A model generated the notes under the pieces. That model searched no databases and was not told where the DNA came from. It saw only the letters and a program-made list of their open reading frames with translations. Source: JANYIP01 sp031394045 (lineage in GTDB: Bacteria; Actinomycetota; Actinomycetes; Prado026). From it: DNA of 49,535 nucleotides. Positions 7,289-14,910 of the stretch are shown here, in pieces. How positions within the stretch are numbered: the stretch's first letter is position 1; each line of letters opens with the position of its first letter. Where the stretch lies: positions 1-49,535 of the forward strand of contig JANMWN010000248.1 of assembly GCA_031394045.1 (NCBI GenBank). The letters are read 5' to 3'. Made by a program: the position numbers and the translations under genes.

Positions 7289-8695
7289 TCAGCGGCGGAA
7301 CGCGTCGGAGCCGAAGACGGCCGGGTCGACGCGCACGCCGGCCACGACCATCTTGTCGAGGAAGTGCGGTCGCAGCCCCGTCGGTCGTAGGCCCGGCCCG
7401 CCTTGGGTACGGCTGTCGGCGGCGTCAGCCGGATCGTCGCTGCCGTGCTCGTACACGAACAGGTCCTGCAGCACGATGATGTCGCCCTCCATGCCGAGGA
7501 CCTCGGTGACGTGGGTGACGTGCCGGCTGCCGTCGTTGAAGCGGGCCATGTGCACCACCAGGTCGACGGCGCTGGAGACCTGCTCGCGGATCGCCTTGAC
7601 CGGCAGGTCGATCCCGGCGAACAGCACCATGGTCTCGATCCGGGCGAGCGTGTCGCGCGGTGCATTCGCGTGCACCGTGCAGATCGACCCGTCGTGCCCG
7701 GTGTTCATCGCCTGCAGCATGTCCAGGGCGGTGGCGTCCCGGACCTCGCCGACGATGATCCGGTCCGGTCGCATCCGCAGGGCGTTGCGTACGAGGTCAC
7801 GGACCCGGACCTCGCCGCGGCCCTCGATGTTCGGCGGCCGCGCCTCCAGTCGGACCACGTGCTCCTGCCGCAGCTGGAGCTCCGCGGCGTCCTCGACGGT
7901 GATGATCCGCTCGTTGTCGGGGATGAACGAGGACAGCACGTTCAGCGTCGTGGTTTTGCCCGCACCGGTGCCGCCGGACACGAGGATGTTGAGCTTGCCC
8001 CGTACGCAGTCGGCCAGGAAGTCCGCGACCGCCCTCGACATGGTGCCGAAGCCGACCAGGTCGTCCTGGGTGTACGGGTCGGGCGAGAACTTGCGCACCG
8101 TCAGTACCGACCCGTCGACCGCGAGCGGGGGGATGACGGCGTTGACGCGGCTGCCGTCCGGCAACCGGGCATCGACCATCGGGCTCGCCTCGTCGACGCG
8201 GCGACCAACCTGACCGACGATCTTGTCGATGGTCCGGCGCAGGTGCGCCTCGTCGGTGAAGTGGCCGTCGACGGGATATATCCGGCCGGCCCGCTCGACA
8301 TACAGCTGGTCGTACCCGTTGACCATGACCTCGGTGATGTCGGGGTCGCGCAGATAGGGCTCGATCGGGCCGTAGCCGAGGATGTCGTCCGCGATCTCCT
8401 GCGCCACGCGGGCCCGGTCCGACACCGTCAGCGGCGTCTCGTCCAGGGCGAGCACCTCCTGCAGCGCCAGCCGGACCTTCTGCTCCAGCTCGGTCTGCGT
8501 CGTCCTCGAGTCGTACAGCTGCGGGCCGAGGTTCTGCAGCAGTGCGGCGTGGACGCTGCGCTTGAGGCCTTCGAACGGGTCGGTCGCCCGCCGGACCCGC
8601 GTGGGAGCCGGGGACCCGAAGCCTTCGGCGTCGCGTACCGACGAGTCGACCCCTCGCGCCCGGCGCGCCTCCGCCAGCCGGTCGGACAGGCTCAT
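7289..8695 (-). CDS. tadA: Tad pilus assembly ATPase TadA (CpaF)
   Basis: This 468-residue secretion ATPase of the VirB11/CpaF family powers Flp pilin polymerisation from the cytoplasmic face. The N-terminal domain covers about residues 40-225. Walker A is GGTGAGKT at 241-248, the Asp-box-like IITVEDAAEL follows at about 267, and the Walker B region is PDRIIVGEVR at 310-319. A His-box-like segment (GSICTVHAN) comes after that. It ends with a variable tail of about 40 residues. The ATG at 8695 overlaps the TGA of the upstream cpaE gene (ATGA), indicating translational coupling. Confidence 0.95.
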   Translation of the reverse strand: MSLSDRLAEARRARGVDSSVRDAEGFGSPAPTRVRRATDPFEGLKRSVHAALLQNLGPQLYDSRTTQTELEQKVRLALQEVLALDETPLTVSDRARVAQEIADDILGYGPIEPYLRDPDITEVMVNGYDQLYVERAGRIYPVDGHFTDEAHLRRTIDKIVGQVGRRVDEASPMVDARLPDGSRVNAVIPPLAVDGSVLTVRKFSPDPYTQDDLVGFGTMSRAVADFLADCVRGKLNILVSGGTGAGKTTTLNVLSSFIPDNERIITVEDAAELQLRQEHVVRLEARPPNIEGRGEVRVRDLVRNALRMRPDRIIVGEVRDATALDMLQAMNTGHDGSICTVHANAPRDTLARIETMVLFAGIDLPVKAIREQVSSAVDLVVHMARFNDGSRHVTHVTEVLGMEGDIIVLQDLFVYEHGSDDPADAADSRTQGGPGLRPTGLRPHFLDKMVVAGVRVDPAVFGSDAFRR

Positions 8696-9891
8696 GACTC
8701 GCGGACCCAGCGACGGAACAGGCCGCGGCGGTCGTGCCGCAGCGATGCGGGGATCGCCTCGACCGAGCCGGGTGTGAGGACGTACTCCTCGGCGAACCTG
8801 CGGATGGCCAGGCTGACCGGGTGGCGCGGCTGGTCCAGGACGATGGGCACGCCCCGGTTGGTCGCGGCCGGTACGTCGCGGGACGAGGGGATCTGCACGG
8901 CGATGGTGGCCCCGAGCGACTTCTCCACCTCGTGCACCGACAGGCCGACCTTGGAGTCCGCGCGGTTGAGCAGGATCTGCCAGCGGTCCCTGGGGAAGTT
9001 CAGCAGGTCGAGGGTCTCCAGGGTGAGCTTCAGGTTCTTGATGGCCGGGACATCGAGCGTGGCCAGGTTGGCGATGATGTCGCTCTGGTCGAACGCGGCC
9101 AGCACCTGGTCGTCGAACGCCGGTGGGGTGTCGATCACGACGTAGTCGAAGGACTCGCGCAGGATCGTGAGGATCTTGGTGATCAGCTCCGCCGGGATCG
9201 ACGACGCGGTCCCTGGCTCGACGGGGGCGACGAGGGTGGTCAGCCCGGGGGAGTGCGGCGTCAGCAGGCTGCGTACGCCCTCGGCGTCGAGCGTCTCGCC
9301 GAGCGGGATGGCGTCCGCGATGGTGTGTACGGGGAACAGCTGCAGGGCGATCGCGACGTCGCCGAACGCGAGGTCGAGGTCGAGCAGGCAGACCTGGCGG
9401 CGGCCACGGTCGGCAAGGACGGCGGCCAGGTTGGTGGCCAGCGTGGTCTTGCCGCAGCCGCCCTTCGCCGAGAAGACCGTGACCACTCGGCCGTGCGGCG
9501 AGGACTCCTCGGCGGCAGCGGCGCTCGAGCTGCGGCGCAAGCTCCGGCTGAGCTGGTGGGTCCGACGGACGGCGACGCCGAGGGCGGGCAGGTCGCGTTC
9601 CTCCACGACCTCGCGTACGCCCGCCCGGAGCGCCTCGGCCAGGATCGAGGTGTCTATCCGCCGGCGTACCAGGACCACCCCGAGGCTCGGCCGGCTCAGG
9701 CGCATGTTCTCGGCGATGCCGAGGGCGGTGTGCAGGTCGACCGTGGAACCGAGGACGACGACGTCCTCGGACGGGTTTGCGTCCAGGTGGTGGCGCAGGG
9801 CGTCGACGGAGGCCAGTACGTGCGCGTCGTCTCCTAGCGCAGTGCGTAGGGTCTCGGCCGCCGTCGGGTCGAGGTCGACGATGACCGTCAT
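8692..9891 (-). CDS. CpaE/TadZ-like pilus localisation ATPase
   Basis: This 399-residue protein has an N-terminal receiver-like domain (about 1-110) that lacks an obvious phospho-acceptor pocket. A ParA/MinD ATPase domain follows, with the deviant Walker A KGGCGKTT from residue 144, an LLDLDLAFGD switch and FDYVVIDTPP. In Tad systems this protein positions the pilus machine at the cell pole or envelope. Start and stop codons overlap the neighbouring genes by four bases on both sides (ATGA junctions), as expected for a tightly coupled operon. The split into receiver-like plus ParA halves is typical of CpaE. Confidence 0.92.
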   Translation of the reverse strand: MTVIVDLDPTAAETLRTALGDDAHVLASVDALRHHLDANPSEDVVVLGSTVDLHTALGIAENMRLSRPSLGVVLVRRRIDTSILAEALRAGVREVVEERDLPALGVAVRRTHQLSRSLRRSSSAAAAEESSPHGRVVTVFSAKGGCGKTTLATNLAAVLADRGRRQVCLLDLDLAFGDVAIALQLFPVHTIADAIPLGETLDAEGVRSLLTPHSPGLTTLVAPVEPGTASSIPAELITKILTILRESFDYVVIDTPPAFDDQVLAAFDQSDIIANLATLDVPAIKNLKLTLETLDLLNFPRDRWQILLNRADSKVGLSVHEVEKSLGATIAVQIPSSRDVPAATNRGVPIVLDQPRHPVSLAIRRFAEEYVLTPGSVEAIPASLRHDRRGLFRRWVRES

Positions 9892-10634
9892 GGCAGCAGG
9901 TTCGAGGAGTCGATGCGACCGCCTGGCGACACCTTGGACGTCGGGGTCAGGAGGGCGAAGTACAGCGCGCCCTTCTGGGCGGCATGGATCAGCCGGGTCG
10001 CCTGGTCCTGGGTCACGGCGAGGGTCAGGATCGTCTTCGGGATCTGCTCGGTGTTCTGCTGCCCGGTGGTGTCGGTGCTGGTCTGGGTCACCACGGAGGT
10101 GTTCCCCACACCGATGACGGTGACCCGCGTGAGCAGCACCTCGGTGGCGTCGGGGAGCCTGGCCTGCGTGGTCGGGTCGGTGTTGGCGACGGTGACGAAG
10201 ACCGCGACCTCGGAGCCGTTGGTGACGAACCCGGCCACCCGCTCGGGGTCCCCGAGCTGGACGCTGACCGCCATCTTCCCCTCGGGGATCGGCAGGGACG
10301 CCGACCCGGCCGAGCTGCCGAACTGCTGCTGGAGCAGCTGCTCGCCGGGGAAGATCGGAGCCAGTGCCACCAGGGCGCTCACGGAGGTCAGGTCGGTCAG
10401 CGCCCCAGGCACGACCGAGTTGCTCGTGAGCTGCCGAATCTCGATGAGGCTGCCGCCCGACAGGGAGGCCCCCGTGGTTCCCGCCGGGATCTGCGACTTG
10501 GCCACCAGGACCGAGCGAAGGGACTGCCCCTGGGCCGCGCGCTCGTCGGCGCCGTGCGCGTAGAGGAGCACCAGGGTCGCCCCGAGACCTGCAAGGACGA
10601 CCGCGGCGATCAACAGCAGAGTTCGGCGTCCCAT
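9888..10634 (-). CDS. cpaB: CpaB/RcpC-like Flp pilus assembly protein
   Basis: This 248-residue protein has an N-terminal membrane anchor (RRTLLLIAAVVLAGLGATLVLLY) followed by an SAF domain (VLVAKSQIPAGTT, about residues 40-110) and an RcpC-like beta domain. CpaB acts outside the membrane in Flp pilus assembly. It is the first gene of the minus-strand pilus operon. The ATG at 10634 has a purine-rich GAGAGGGA just upstream. Its 3' end overlaps cpaE by four bases. Confidence 0.9.
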   Translation of the reverse strand: MGRRTLLLIAAVVLAGLGATLVLLYAHGADERAAQGQSLRSVLVAKSQIPAGTTGASLSGGSLIEIRQLTSNSVVPGALTDLTSVSALVALAPIFPGEQLLQQQFGSSAGSASLPIPEGKMAVSVQLGDPERVAGFVTNGSEVAVFVTVANTDPTTQARLPDATEVLLTRVTVIGVGNTSVVTQTSTDTTGQQNTEQIPKTILTLAVTQDQATRLIHAAQKGALYFALLTPTSKVSPGGRIDSSNLLP

Positions 10635-10651
10635 CGTCCCTCTCAGGTGGC

Positions 10652-10667
10652 TAACCCTCTGAGGTTA
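10652..10667 (-). promoter_or_regulatory. Candidate promoter and operator of the pilus operon
   Basis: On the minus strand TAACCT at 10667-10662 fits the actinobacterial -10 pattern TAnnnT, about 28 bases before the cpaB ATG. It lies inside an inverted repeat, TAACC-N6-GGTTA (10652-10667 on the plus strand). A dyad over the -10 box is a plausible binding site for the response regulator encoded in the same operon. No convincing -35 was seen. Confidence 0.4.
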
Positions 10668-10732
10668 CAGATCAGTTGGCCGCTGGGGGACCGGACCGGG
10701 ATGAGCGTAAGCGCCCGACGACGGGCGTGCGG

Positions 10733-12520
10733 CTACGCGTAAAGCCGCTCCAGGTCGGCCGCGAAGTCCACGTGGACCACGCCGCGACGCAGCTTCATCG
10801 TCGGGGTCAGCTGCCCGCCCTCCTCGGTGAAGTCGACAGTGAGCACGACGAATCGCTTGACCGCCTCGGCCTTGGAGACCGCGAGGTTGGCCTCGTCGAC
10901 CGCGGCCTGCACCGCGGCGAGAAGTGCGGGGTCGTCCACGAGCAAGCTGACCGAGGTGTCGGCCGGCCGGCCAAGTGCGGTCAGCCAGGCTGGCAGCGCC
11001 TCGGCGTCGAGCGTCACGAGGCAGGCGATGTACGGCTTGTTGTCGCCGACCACCATGCACTGGGACACCAGCGGGTGGGCCCGGATGCGGTCCTCGAGCA
11101 CGGCCGGAGCGACGTTCTTGCCCGCAGCGGTGACGATGATCTCCTTCTTGCGTCCGGTGATGCGCAGGTAGCCCTCGGCGTCGAGCTCGCCGATGTCGCC
11201 GCTGCGGAACCACCCTTCGGCGTCGAACGCCTCGGCGGTCGCCTCGGGGTTGTTCCAGTACCCGACGAAGACGTGCGAGCCGCGCAGCAGGACCTCGCCG
11301 TCGTCCCCGATCCGTACGCCCGCACCGGGGATCGGTCGCCCGACGCTGCCGACGCTGATCGCCTCGGGCAGGTTCAGGGTCGAGGCGGCCGAGGTCTCGG
11401 TCAGCCCGTACCCCTCGAGGATGGTGATCCCGATGCCGCGGAAGAAGTGGCCGAGGCGAGCGCCAAGCGGCGCGCCACCGGAGACCGCGTACTTGACCTT
11501 GCCGCCCATCCGCGCGCGCAGCTTGCTGTAGACCAGCCGGTCGAAGACCGCGTGCTGGGCCCGCAGCGCCAGGCCGGCACCGCCGTGGTCGAGCGCCTCG
11601 CTGTAAGCGATGGCCACGGCTGCGGACCGGTCGAAGATCCGGCCCTTGCCCTCGGCCGTGGCCTTGGCCTGGGCGCCGTTGTAGATCTTCTCGAACACTC
11701 GGGGCACCGAGAGCAGGAACGTCGGCTGGAAGACGACCAGGTCGTCGAGCAGGTCCTTGACGTCGGCGGTGTGCCCCATCGTGACGCCGCCGATGACACA
11801 GCCGATCTCGATGGCTCGGGCGAAGACGTGCGCCAGCGGGAGGAAGAGCAGGGTCGAGTTCCCCGGCACGAACAGCTCGCCGAGGCCCGCGACGACGTTC
11901 TCGATACCGGACTGGAAGTTGGCGTGGGTGAGCTCGCAGCCCTTGGGCTGACCGGTCGTCCCCGAGGTGTAGATCAGCGTCGCCAGGCTGTCCGAGCGCA
12001 GGGTTCGGCGGCGGGCCTCGATCTCGGCGTCGGTGACCTGGCGGCCGCTGTCGACGAGCTGCTCGAGGTCCGTGCCGAACGACCACACGTGCGCGAGAAC
12101 CGGCAGCGAGCCGCGTACGCCGGCCACCACGGCCGCGTGGGCGTCGAGCTCGACGAAGCACCCCAGGGCACCCGCGTCGCCCAGGATCCACTCGACCTGC
12201 TCGGCGGACGAGGTCTCGTAGATGGGTACGGGCACGGCCCCGGCGCTCCAGAGCGCGAAGTCGGCCAGCGTCCACTCGTAGCAGGTACGGGACATGATCC
12301 CGACGCGGTCGCCGGGGCCGATGCCGGCGGCCACCAGCCCCTTGGCCAGGGCCGTGACCTCGGACAGGAAGTCACGGCAGGTGACGTCCTCCCAGCGGCC
12401 CTCGGACTGGCGCCGGAACTGGACCCGGTGCGGTGACCGCACGGCGTTGTCCACGGCGAGGTCGGACAGGTTGGCCTCGGGCGGGACCACCCGCATGGGT
12501 GGAACAGTCAGCTCACGCAC
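10733..12520 (-). CDS. fadD15: Long-chain fatty acid-CoA ligase, FadD15-like
   Basis: This 595-residue ANL-superfamily adenylating enzyme should activate long-chain fatty acids to acyl-CoA with ATP and CoA. The P-loop is YTSGTTGQPKG at 184-194, followed by GGAPLG around 348 and GYGLTET at 370-376. GDIGELDAEGYLRITGRKKE includes the hinge and A8 region, and the C-terminal lysine segment is LTPTMKLRR. The GTG at 12520 is preferred because GAAGGAG lies seven bases upstream and the conserved N-terminus follows. From memory, the size and the next-but-one neighbour pimB match Rv2187 (fadD15). It is transcribed divergently from the SRPBCC gene with a 47-base gap. Confidence 0.9.
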   Translation of the reverse strand: MRELTVPPMRVVPPEANLSDLAVDNAVRSPHRVQFRRQSEGRWEDVTCRDFLSEVTALAKGLVAAGIGPGDRVGIMSRTCYEWTLADFALWSAGAVPVPIYETSSAEQVEWILGDAGALGCFVELDAHAAVVAGVRGSLPVLAHVWSFGTDLEQLVDSGRQVTDAEIEARRRTLRSDSLATLIYTSGTTGQPKGCELTHANFQSGIENVVAGLGELFVPGNSTLLFLPLAHVFARAIEIGCVIGGVTMGHTADVKDLLDDLVVFQPTFLLSVPRVFEKIYNGAQAKATAEGKGRIFDRSAAVAIAYSEALDHGGAGLALRAQHAVFDRLVYSKLRARMGGKVKYAVSGGAPLGARLGHFFRGIGITILEGYGLTETSAASTLNLPEAISVGSVGRPIPGAGVRIGDDGEVLLRGSHVFVGYWNNPEATAEAFDAEGWFRSGDIGELDAEGYLRITGRKKEIIVTAAGKNVAPAVLEDRIRAHPLVSQCMVVGDNKPYIACLVTLDAEALPAWLTALGRPADTSVSLLVDDPALLAAVQAAVDEANLAVSKAEAVKRFVVLTVDFTEEGGQLTPTMKLRRGVVHVDFAADLERLYA

Positions 12521-12567
12521 GCTGCACTCCTTCGCTCACTCGTGGACGAGCATGGCATCCTCGTCCG

Positions 12568-12939
12568 GTGCCGACGGTAGACCTCATCGACGAGACATAC
12601 ATCGTCGCCGCTGCCGAGGCCGTCTCGGCGGCGGTGCACGACCCGGCCCGGTGGCGGAAGTGGTGGCCGGACCTTGCCCTGACGGTGTTCATGGACCGGG
12701 GCCTGGACGGCATCCGATGGTCGGTCACCGGCGCGCTCAACGGCAGTGCCGAGCTCTGGCTCGAGCCGGTCGGGGACGGCGTGCTCGTCCACCACTACCT
12801 GCGGGTCGACGCCCCGAGCCCGGTCCGCTCGCCCGACCGGCTCCGTCGGCGCCATGCCCTGGCCTGGAAGCGCAGCGTGAACGCGCTCAAGGACGAGCTG
12901 GAGCAGGGCCGCCAGCCGGGGCTGCCGCGCCCCGCCTGA
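12568..12939 (+). CDS. Small SRPBCC-fold (polyketide cyclase/dehydrase-like) protein
   Basis: This 123-residue protein has a START/SRPBCC-like pattern: an N-terminal strand (VDLIDETYIVAAAEAV), helix and tryptophans (PARWRKWWPDL), central strands (GIRWSVTGALNGSAELWLEP) and a long C-terminal helix (WKRSVNALKDELEQG). Such folds bind hydrophobic ligands; no ligand can be assigned. The GTG at 12568 starts the conserved strand; longer in-frame extensions run back into the fadD15 N-terminus and look non-coding. A second SRPBCC gene lies at 14415. The pair sits where M. tuberculosis has Rv2186c and Rv2185c (recollection). Confidence 0.7.
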   Translation: MPTVDLIDETYIVAAAEAVSAAVHDPARWRKWWPDLALTVFMDRGLDGIRWSVTGALNGSAELWLEPVGDGVLVHHYLRVDAPSPVRSPDRLRRRHALAWKRSVNALKDELEQGRQPGLPRPA

Positions 12940-12978
12940 CGGGTCAAGACCGCACCTGTTGCTGCCGAGGAAGGGAAG

Positions 12979-13548
12979 GTGACCACCACTTCGCTCCGCT
13001 GCCCCGAGTGCAGCTCCCTGGTACGCGCGGGCAGCCCCTGGTGCTCGCTCTGTCACGCCGACGTCCGCTCCGACGAGGAGAAGGAAGCGGCCCGGGCCGA
13101 GGCCGCGCTGCTCGAGGCGGCCGTGGACTCGCCGGCGCGCGAACCCGTCCCGACCACCGTGGAGGCTGCTGGCGCCGGGGCCGAGGCTCCGCGCGGCCGA
13201 CATGCGCGGCCGTCGACCCTCCCGCTCATGGTGGACAGCCTCGCCGCAGCCGGGACCACCGCGCTCGCCACGGCTCCTGACAGCAGCTCCGCGCCGGCAG
13301 CCGAGTCTGATGGCGCCGCGATGTCGAACGAGACCGAGGACAAGATCGCTGAGCTGAAGCAAGCCGGGGTCGACGTCGACGGCATGCTCCAGATGCTCGC
13401 GTCGACCAGCGGCACCGACCCGCTGAACGGACTGGCGGAGCGGCTGTCGTTGAAGGGCTCCCGCGCCGTCGCGGTGCTCGTCGCCGCGGCCACGCTGACC
13501 GCGATCGGCCTCGGCCTGATGTTCCTGCTGGGTACGTTGTTCGGTTGA
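12979..13548 (+). CDS. Zinc-ribbon protein with C-terminal membrane anchor, unknown function
   Basis: I do not recognise a family with a defined role. The 189-residue protein starts with a zinc-ribbon (Cys8-x2-Cys11, Cys22-x2-Cys25). A low-complexity Ala/Glu/Pro-rich linker follows to about residue 110, then a short helical segment (ETEDKIAELKQAGVDVDGML) and a C-terminal transmembrane helix (AVAVLVAAATLTAIGLGLMF). This suggests a tail-anchored membrane protein with the zinc finger in the cytoplasm. GTG at 12979 follows GAGGAAGGGAAG, a good ribosome binding site. Confidence 0.65.
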   Translation: MTTTSLRCPECSSLVRAGSPWCSLCHADVRSDEEKEAARAEAALLEAAVDSPAREPVPTTVEAAGAGAEAPRGRHARPSTLPLMVDSLAAAGTTALATAPDSSSAPAAESDGAAMSNETEDKIAELKQAGVDVDGMLQMLASTSGTDPLNGLAERLSLKGSRAVAVLVAAATLTAIGLGLMFLLGTLFG

Positions 13549-13590
13549 GCAAGCAGAGCGGTTGGAAAAGCAGAGTAGGGAGCGGCCGAC

Positions 13591-13596
13591 TACCCT
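13591..13596 (+). promoter_or_regulatory. -10 element for a leaderless metallophosphoesterase transcript
   Basis: TACCCT at 13591-13596 is followed by seven bases and then the GTG at 13604, so transcription could begin at the start codon. No Shine-Dalgarno sequence exists at usable spacing, which supports a leaderless mRNA. Confidence 0.5.
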
Positions 13597-13603
13597 CGCG
13601 AGG

Positions 13604-14371
13604 GTGCGACTGCACGTCGTCAGCGACGTCCACCGACGCGTCGACGCCCTGGCTCATGCGGCCGACGGGGCCGACGCGCTCGTCTGCCTGGGTGACCTGC
13701 TGCTCTTCGTCGACTACGCCGACCACAGCCAGGGCATCTTCGCCGACCTGTTCGGCCAGGACAACGCCACGCGCTACGTCGCGCTGCGTACCGCCGGCGC
13801 CTTCGACGAGGCTCGCGAGCTGTCCGGCCGGCTCTGGGCCGAGCGTGGGGGCGACCGCGCCGATCACGTGCAGGCGGCGGTACGCGAGCAGTACGCCAGC
13901 ATCTTCGCGGCGATGCCCACACCTGCGTACCTGACGTACGGGAACGTCGACGTGCCCGAGCTCTGGGCCGACCACCTGCGGCCGGGGCACCAGGTGCTCG
14001 ACGGGCAGACCGCCGAGATCGACGGCCGGACCTTCGGCTTCGTGGGCGGCGGCCTGCGGACCCGCTACCGCACGCCGAACGAGGTCTCCGACGAGGAGTA
14101 CGCCGCAAAGGTCGAGGCCGTGGGCGAGGTCGACGTGCTCTGCTGCCACATCCCCCCGGCCCTGCCTGAGCTGACCTACGACGTCGCGGCCCGCCGGTTC
14201 GAGCGGGGGAGCGCGGCGACGCTGGCGGCGATCCGGCGTACGCAGCCCAGGCTCGTGCTGTTCGGGCACGTGCACTCGCCGCTGGTGGCGCGGGCCAGGG
14301 TCGGGCGGACCGAGTGCGTCAACGTCGGGCACTTCCGCGGCGGAGGGACGCCCTACGTGCTCTCGTGGTGA
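13604..14371 (+). CDS. Calcineurin-like metallophosphoesterase
   Basis: This 255-residue protein carries the five metallophosphoesterase blocks: SDVH (residues 6-9), LGDLL, a GNVD variant of the GNHD block (YGNVDV), CHIPP and FGHVHS near the C-terminus. The Asp, His and Asn ligands for a two-metal centre are therefore present, although block III has Val where His is usual, which could alter activity. Substrate unknown; likely a phosphomonoester or phosphodiester. The GTG at 13604 is chosen because the fold starts at once (VRLHVVSDVH) and a -10 box lies seven bases upstream. A TTG at 13562 would add 14 unrelated residues. Confidence 0.85.
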   Translation: MRLHVVSDVHRRVDALAHAADGADALVCLGDLLLFVDYADHSQGIFADLFGQDNATRYVALRTAGAFDEARELSGRLWAERGGDRADHVQAAVREQYASIFAAMPTPAYLTYGNVDVPELWADHLRPGHQVLDGQTAEIDGRTFGFVGGGLRTRYRTPNEVSDEEYAAKVEAVGEVDVLCCHIPPALPELTYDVAARRFERGSAATLAAIRRTQPRLVLFGHVHSPLVARARVGRTECVNVGHFRGGGTPYVLSW

Positions 14372-14414
14372 CGGCTAGGCTGACGCGTACCTGCTAGCCG
14401 AAGGGCCCCACCAG

Positions 14415-14852
14415 ATGGCCGACCAGACCGAGTCGAGCATCACTATCGCCGCGCCGGTCGCCGATGTTATGGCCGTCATCGCCGACTTCGAGGCCTACCC
14501 GGACTGGAACAACGAGGTCAAGCTCGTCGAGATCCTCAGCGTGTACGAGGACACCGAGCAGCCTGCCGAGGTCCGTTTCGTCCTGGACGCGGGCGCCATC
14601 AAGGACGACTACGTGCTGGAGTACGAGTGGGTCAGTGCCGCCGAGTTGCGGTGGCACCTGGTCAAGGGCGAGATGCTCAAGGCGATGGATGGCGTCTACC
14701 TGCTGGCGAGCGCGGGGCCAGGTCAGACCGAGGTGTCCTACCGGCTCGCGGTCGATGTCAAGATCCCGATGATCGGGATGATCAAGCGCAAGGCGGAGAA
14801 GGTCATCATCGACCGGGCCCTGAAGGGCCTGAAGGTGCGAGTCGAAGGCTGA
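14415..14852 (+). CDS. SRPBCC family protein, Rv2185c-like
   Basis: This 145-residue SRPBCC/START-fold protein has the coenzyme Q-binding (COQ10-like) layout: SSITIAAPVADVMAVIADFEAYPDWNNEVKLVEIL, strands to about residue 115, then VPMIGMIKRKAEKVIIDRALKGLKVRVEG as the C-terminal helix. It closely resembles, from memory, M. tuberculosis TB16.3 (Rv2185c), and the next gene is the ArsA-like ATPase as in that organism. It probably binds a lipid or other hydrophobic ligand near the membrane. The ATG at 14415 gives the canonical length. Confidence 0.85.
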   Translation: MADQTESSITIAAPVADVMAVIADFEAYPDWNNEVKLVEILSVYEDTEQPAEVRFVLDAGAIKDDYVLEYEWVSAAELRWHLVKGEMLKAMDGVYLLASAGPGQTEVSYRLAVDVKIPMIGMIKRKAEKVIIDRALKGLKVRVEG

Positions 14853-14896
14853 GCGGTCTCAAGCCGGCCCGCGCCGACCAGTCGGTCACGAACGGG

Positions 14897-14902
14897 TAAC
14901 CT
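14897..14902 (+). promoter_or_regulatory. Candidate -10 element upstream of the ArsA-like gene
   Basis: TAACCT at 14897-14902 ends eight bases before the ATG at 14911, and no ribosome binding site is present. Geometry is compatible with a leaderless or nearly leaderless transcript. Confidence 0.4.
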
Positions 14903-14910
14903 CTGGGTCC

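Noticed and set aside
10676..12436. Very long open frame on the plus strand opposite fadD15 (and similar ones opposite pimB, the ROK/TadE region and the PASTA kinase)
   Set aside because: In DNA of this GC content antisense frames stay open by chance. The translations are Arg/Gly/Asp/His-rich without domains, and the opposite strand holds a full family match.
12940..12978. tRNA or other stable RNA genes in the intergenic gaps of the window
   Set aside because: No cloverleaf-like T-arm (GGTTCGAATCC-type) with matching acceptor was found in any gap; the GTTCGAAC at 48919-48938 belongs to the LexA box.
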